Of a stretch of DNA of 64,000 nucleotides, positions 62,138 through 64,000 are shown piece after piece (within the stretch, counting starts at the first letter, position 1; every line of letters begins with the position of its first letter). The DNA lies in contig JAGTWJ010000019.1 in the NCBI GenBank assembly GCA_020064725.1, forward strand, positions 2,294,001 to 2,358,000, given 5' to 3'. The notes under the pieces were generated by a model. The model was not told the DNA's origin. It saw only the letters and a program-made list of their open reading frames with translations, and did not search any database. This DNA is from Drechslerella dactyloides (Eukaryota; Ascomycota; Orbiliomycetes; Orbiliales; Orbiliaceae). The position numbers and the translations under genes are program-made.

Positions 62138-64000
62138 ATGATGCCGCCGGTGCCTCTCGAAATCTGCAGTGGCACAGACCGTACCACCAGCGCCACGACT
62201 CTCGCTGCCCACGAAGACCAACTCGTCACTCCCCTTCCGACCTCACTGGATGTCCTCTCGCCTACGTCCGTTCCGCTTCCGATTACTCCAACCATCACAT
62301 TGGACCACGTTGAGGCGGACGAAGAAGCCGATATAAATTCAAACGTATCCTCGCCAAGTACGGTTGTAGCCGTCCCAGCTGCCTCTCCCCTGCATCCCGC
62401 TATTCCGCCAGCAGCCGCGGAGCAAGACGAGCCATCAAAATCACCTGGCGCCGCTGCAACATTACCTCGCGCAAAGTCCTTCCTGCAACACAGGAAGGGT
62501 ATAAAGTCGGTCGAAGTTCCCCGTCAGCGGATCCTCGAAGCATTGATCGCACGCCAGGCAGGACCCCAAACGGCCGTCCCAATGGCCGCCTCTACCAACG
62601 GCTCAAACTCGCCGGGTCTGTGGGCCCCTTCGCCAAACCTCACTCTCGAGACACGGTGGCCCGACCATATCGTGAACAACCTGCAGTCGCCATGTTTCTA
62701 CCATCAGCGATTCGACCCGGTCATTGACGTCGAAAGGGTCGTCGACGAGATCGCCCACCAGGACGAGATGAACATGACCCACTCCGACTACCTGAAAACA
62801 GCCACCAGTGTTCGCGAGATCAGCCGGCAGCTCAACCGACGAACCATCAAATCCGCCGTTCAGAACGTCATGATTGTGACAAAAGCCCGAGACAATTCGC
62901 TGGTAGTCCTGACGCGAGAAGTTGCACTCTGGCTCATGAAGACTCCCCGGTACGGCAAGGAGCTTGGCGTCAATGTTTACGTTGACAAGAAGCTGTCGAT
63001 ATCGAAGCGCTTTGATGCTGACGGCCTGATACGCGAAAACCCCGAGCTCACCTGCAAGCTGAGATACTGGACGCCGGATATGTGCTACAGCTCGCCTGAC
63101 ACCTTCGACCTCGTCCTGACACTTGGCGGTGACGGCACGGTCCTCTTCACATCATGGCTGTTCCAGGCTGTGGTTCCACCGATCCTCAGCTTTTCGCTCG
63201 GCTCTCTTGGCTTTCTGACAAACTTCAAGTTCGAGGAGTACAAGAGACACCTGGACAAGGTCTTGAACGATGGCACGCGCGTCAGCATGCGAATGCGCTT
63301 CACATGCACCGTCTTCCGCGCAGACCCCGCGGACAACGAGCCGATAGAGGGCGAGCGCTTCGAGGTCCTCAATGGTAAGCTTTCTTCTTCACTCATCTTA
63401 ACATCAGAAGGCACTCAGCTAACTAACCTTTGCTTCTAGAGCTCGTCATCGACCGCGGCCCGTCGCCATACGTCTCCCACATGGAGCTCTACGGAGACGA
63501 TGACCACATCACCACCATCGCTGCTGATGGCTGCATCTTCTCCACCCCGACCGGCTCGACCGCCTACTCCCTCTCCGCCGGCGGTTCTCTCGTCCACCCG
63601 GACATTCCCGCCATCCTCGTCACGCCAATCTGCCCGCACACCCTCTCCTTCCGCCCCATGATTCTCAGCGACTCCATGCTCCTCCGCGTCAACATTCCCG
63701 AAGGCTCCCGAGCGACCGCCTGGTGCAGTTTTGACGGCCGCGCCCGCCTCGAGCTTCGCCAGGGCGACTACATCACTATCGCAGCCTCCAAGTACCCCTT
63801 CCCAACGGTGCTCAGCCAGCCGCAGGAATGGATCGATAGCATCCAGCGGACGCTGCAGTGGAACAAGCGGGCGGCCGCACAGAAGGCGTTCACGAAGAAT
63901 GCCGGCGACGAGCACGATCTCGACGACGAGTGGGACATTGACACCACGGACGACTCTGGCATCTACACGGACGACGGTGATAGCGCGTCGAGTCCGATGC
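62138..64000 (+). CDS. ATP-NAD kinase, 5' part (runs off the window)
   Basis: Two exons are visible, 62138-63374 and 63440 to beyond the window end. The kinase makes NADP+ from NAD+ and ATP. About 200 Ser/Thr/Pro-rich residues precede the catalytic domain, as in fungal Utr1-type enzymes. The signature G330-G-D-G-T334 binds NAD and the phosphate donor, and is followed by SFSLGSLGFLTNF. After the intron comes ELVIDRGPSPYVSHMELY. A Gly/Ser-rich TPTGSTAYSLSAGGS strand follows, then the HPDIPAILVTPICPHTLSFRP segment, all diagnostic. The visible tail is acidic (DEHDLDDEWD) and still open at 64000. Two ATGs sit in tandem at 62138 and 62141. A noncoding first exon upstream is possible. Confidence 0.95.

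Overview
The window is chromosomal DNA of a filamentous ascomycete, most likely a Eurotiomycete and probably Eurotiales. This is inferred from short (50-170 bp) GT-AG introns in 13 of 14 recognised genes, pyrimidine-rich leaders, an 869-residue FacB-type acetate regulator, an ANP1/MNN9 mannosyltransferase, and a nucleoside-phosphorylase/NACHT/ankyrin NLR. I assembled the gene models by hand from splice signals, frame continuity and protein-family motifs. The coordinates are therefore reasoned, not computed. Fourteen genes are supported, about one per 4.6 kb, separated by 0.7-6 kb gaps in which I see no convincing genes, tRNAs or intact transposons.

Left part (1-21 kb, + strand): 6 kb of gene-poor DNA; a class I terpenoid-cyclase-like gene (6030-8225) with an intact DDxxE and a variant NSE motif; an NmrA-like NAD(P)-binding protein (11747-13031); and a SET-domain lysine methyltransferase of the SETD6/Rkm type (16475-18322).

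Middle part (21-44 kb): the acetate regulator facB (21027-24138, +) converges on an MCT-type MFS transporter (25455-27707, -). Next come the CCR4-NOT subunit CNOT11 (31224-32840, -), the 57-residue membrane proteolipid Pmp3 (34089-34405, -), a nucleotidyltransferase-like protein of unknown function (38500-39540, -) and ribosomal protein eL22 (43371-44144, -).

Right part (45-64 kb): an NLR with a purine-phosphorylase-like domain, a NACHT ATPase and ankyrin repeats (45431-48840, -); transketolase (49582-52173, -); an ANP1/MNN9 Golgi mannosyltransferase (53689-54822, +); a cytochrome P450 (55996-57896, -); and the 5' part of an NAD+ kinase (62138 to the window end, +).

Most genes are housekeeping: pentose phosphate pathway, NADP supply, translation, mRNA decay, cell-wall mannan and membrane potential. 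The accessory elements are the terpene cyclase, the NLR and the P450. The terpene cyclase and the P450 lie 48 kb apart with housekeeping genes between them, so I do not call a biosynthetic cluster. The best candidates for under-described biology are the PNP-NACHT-ANK NLR and the variant terpene cyclase. Several very small exons (16, 23, 27 and 15 nt) carry key motifs and would be missed by simple ORF calling.
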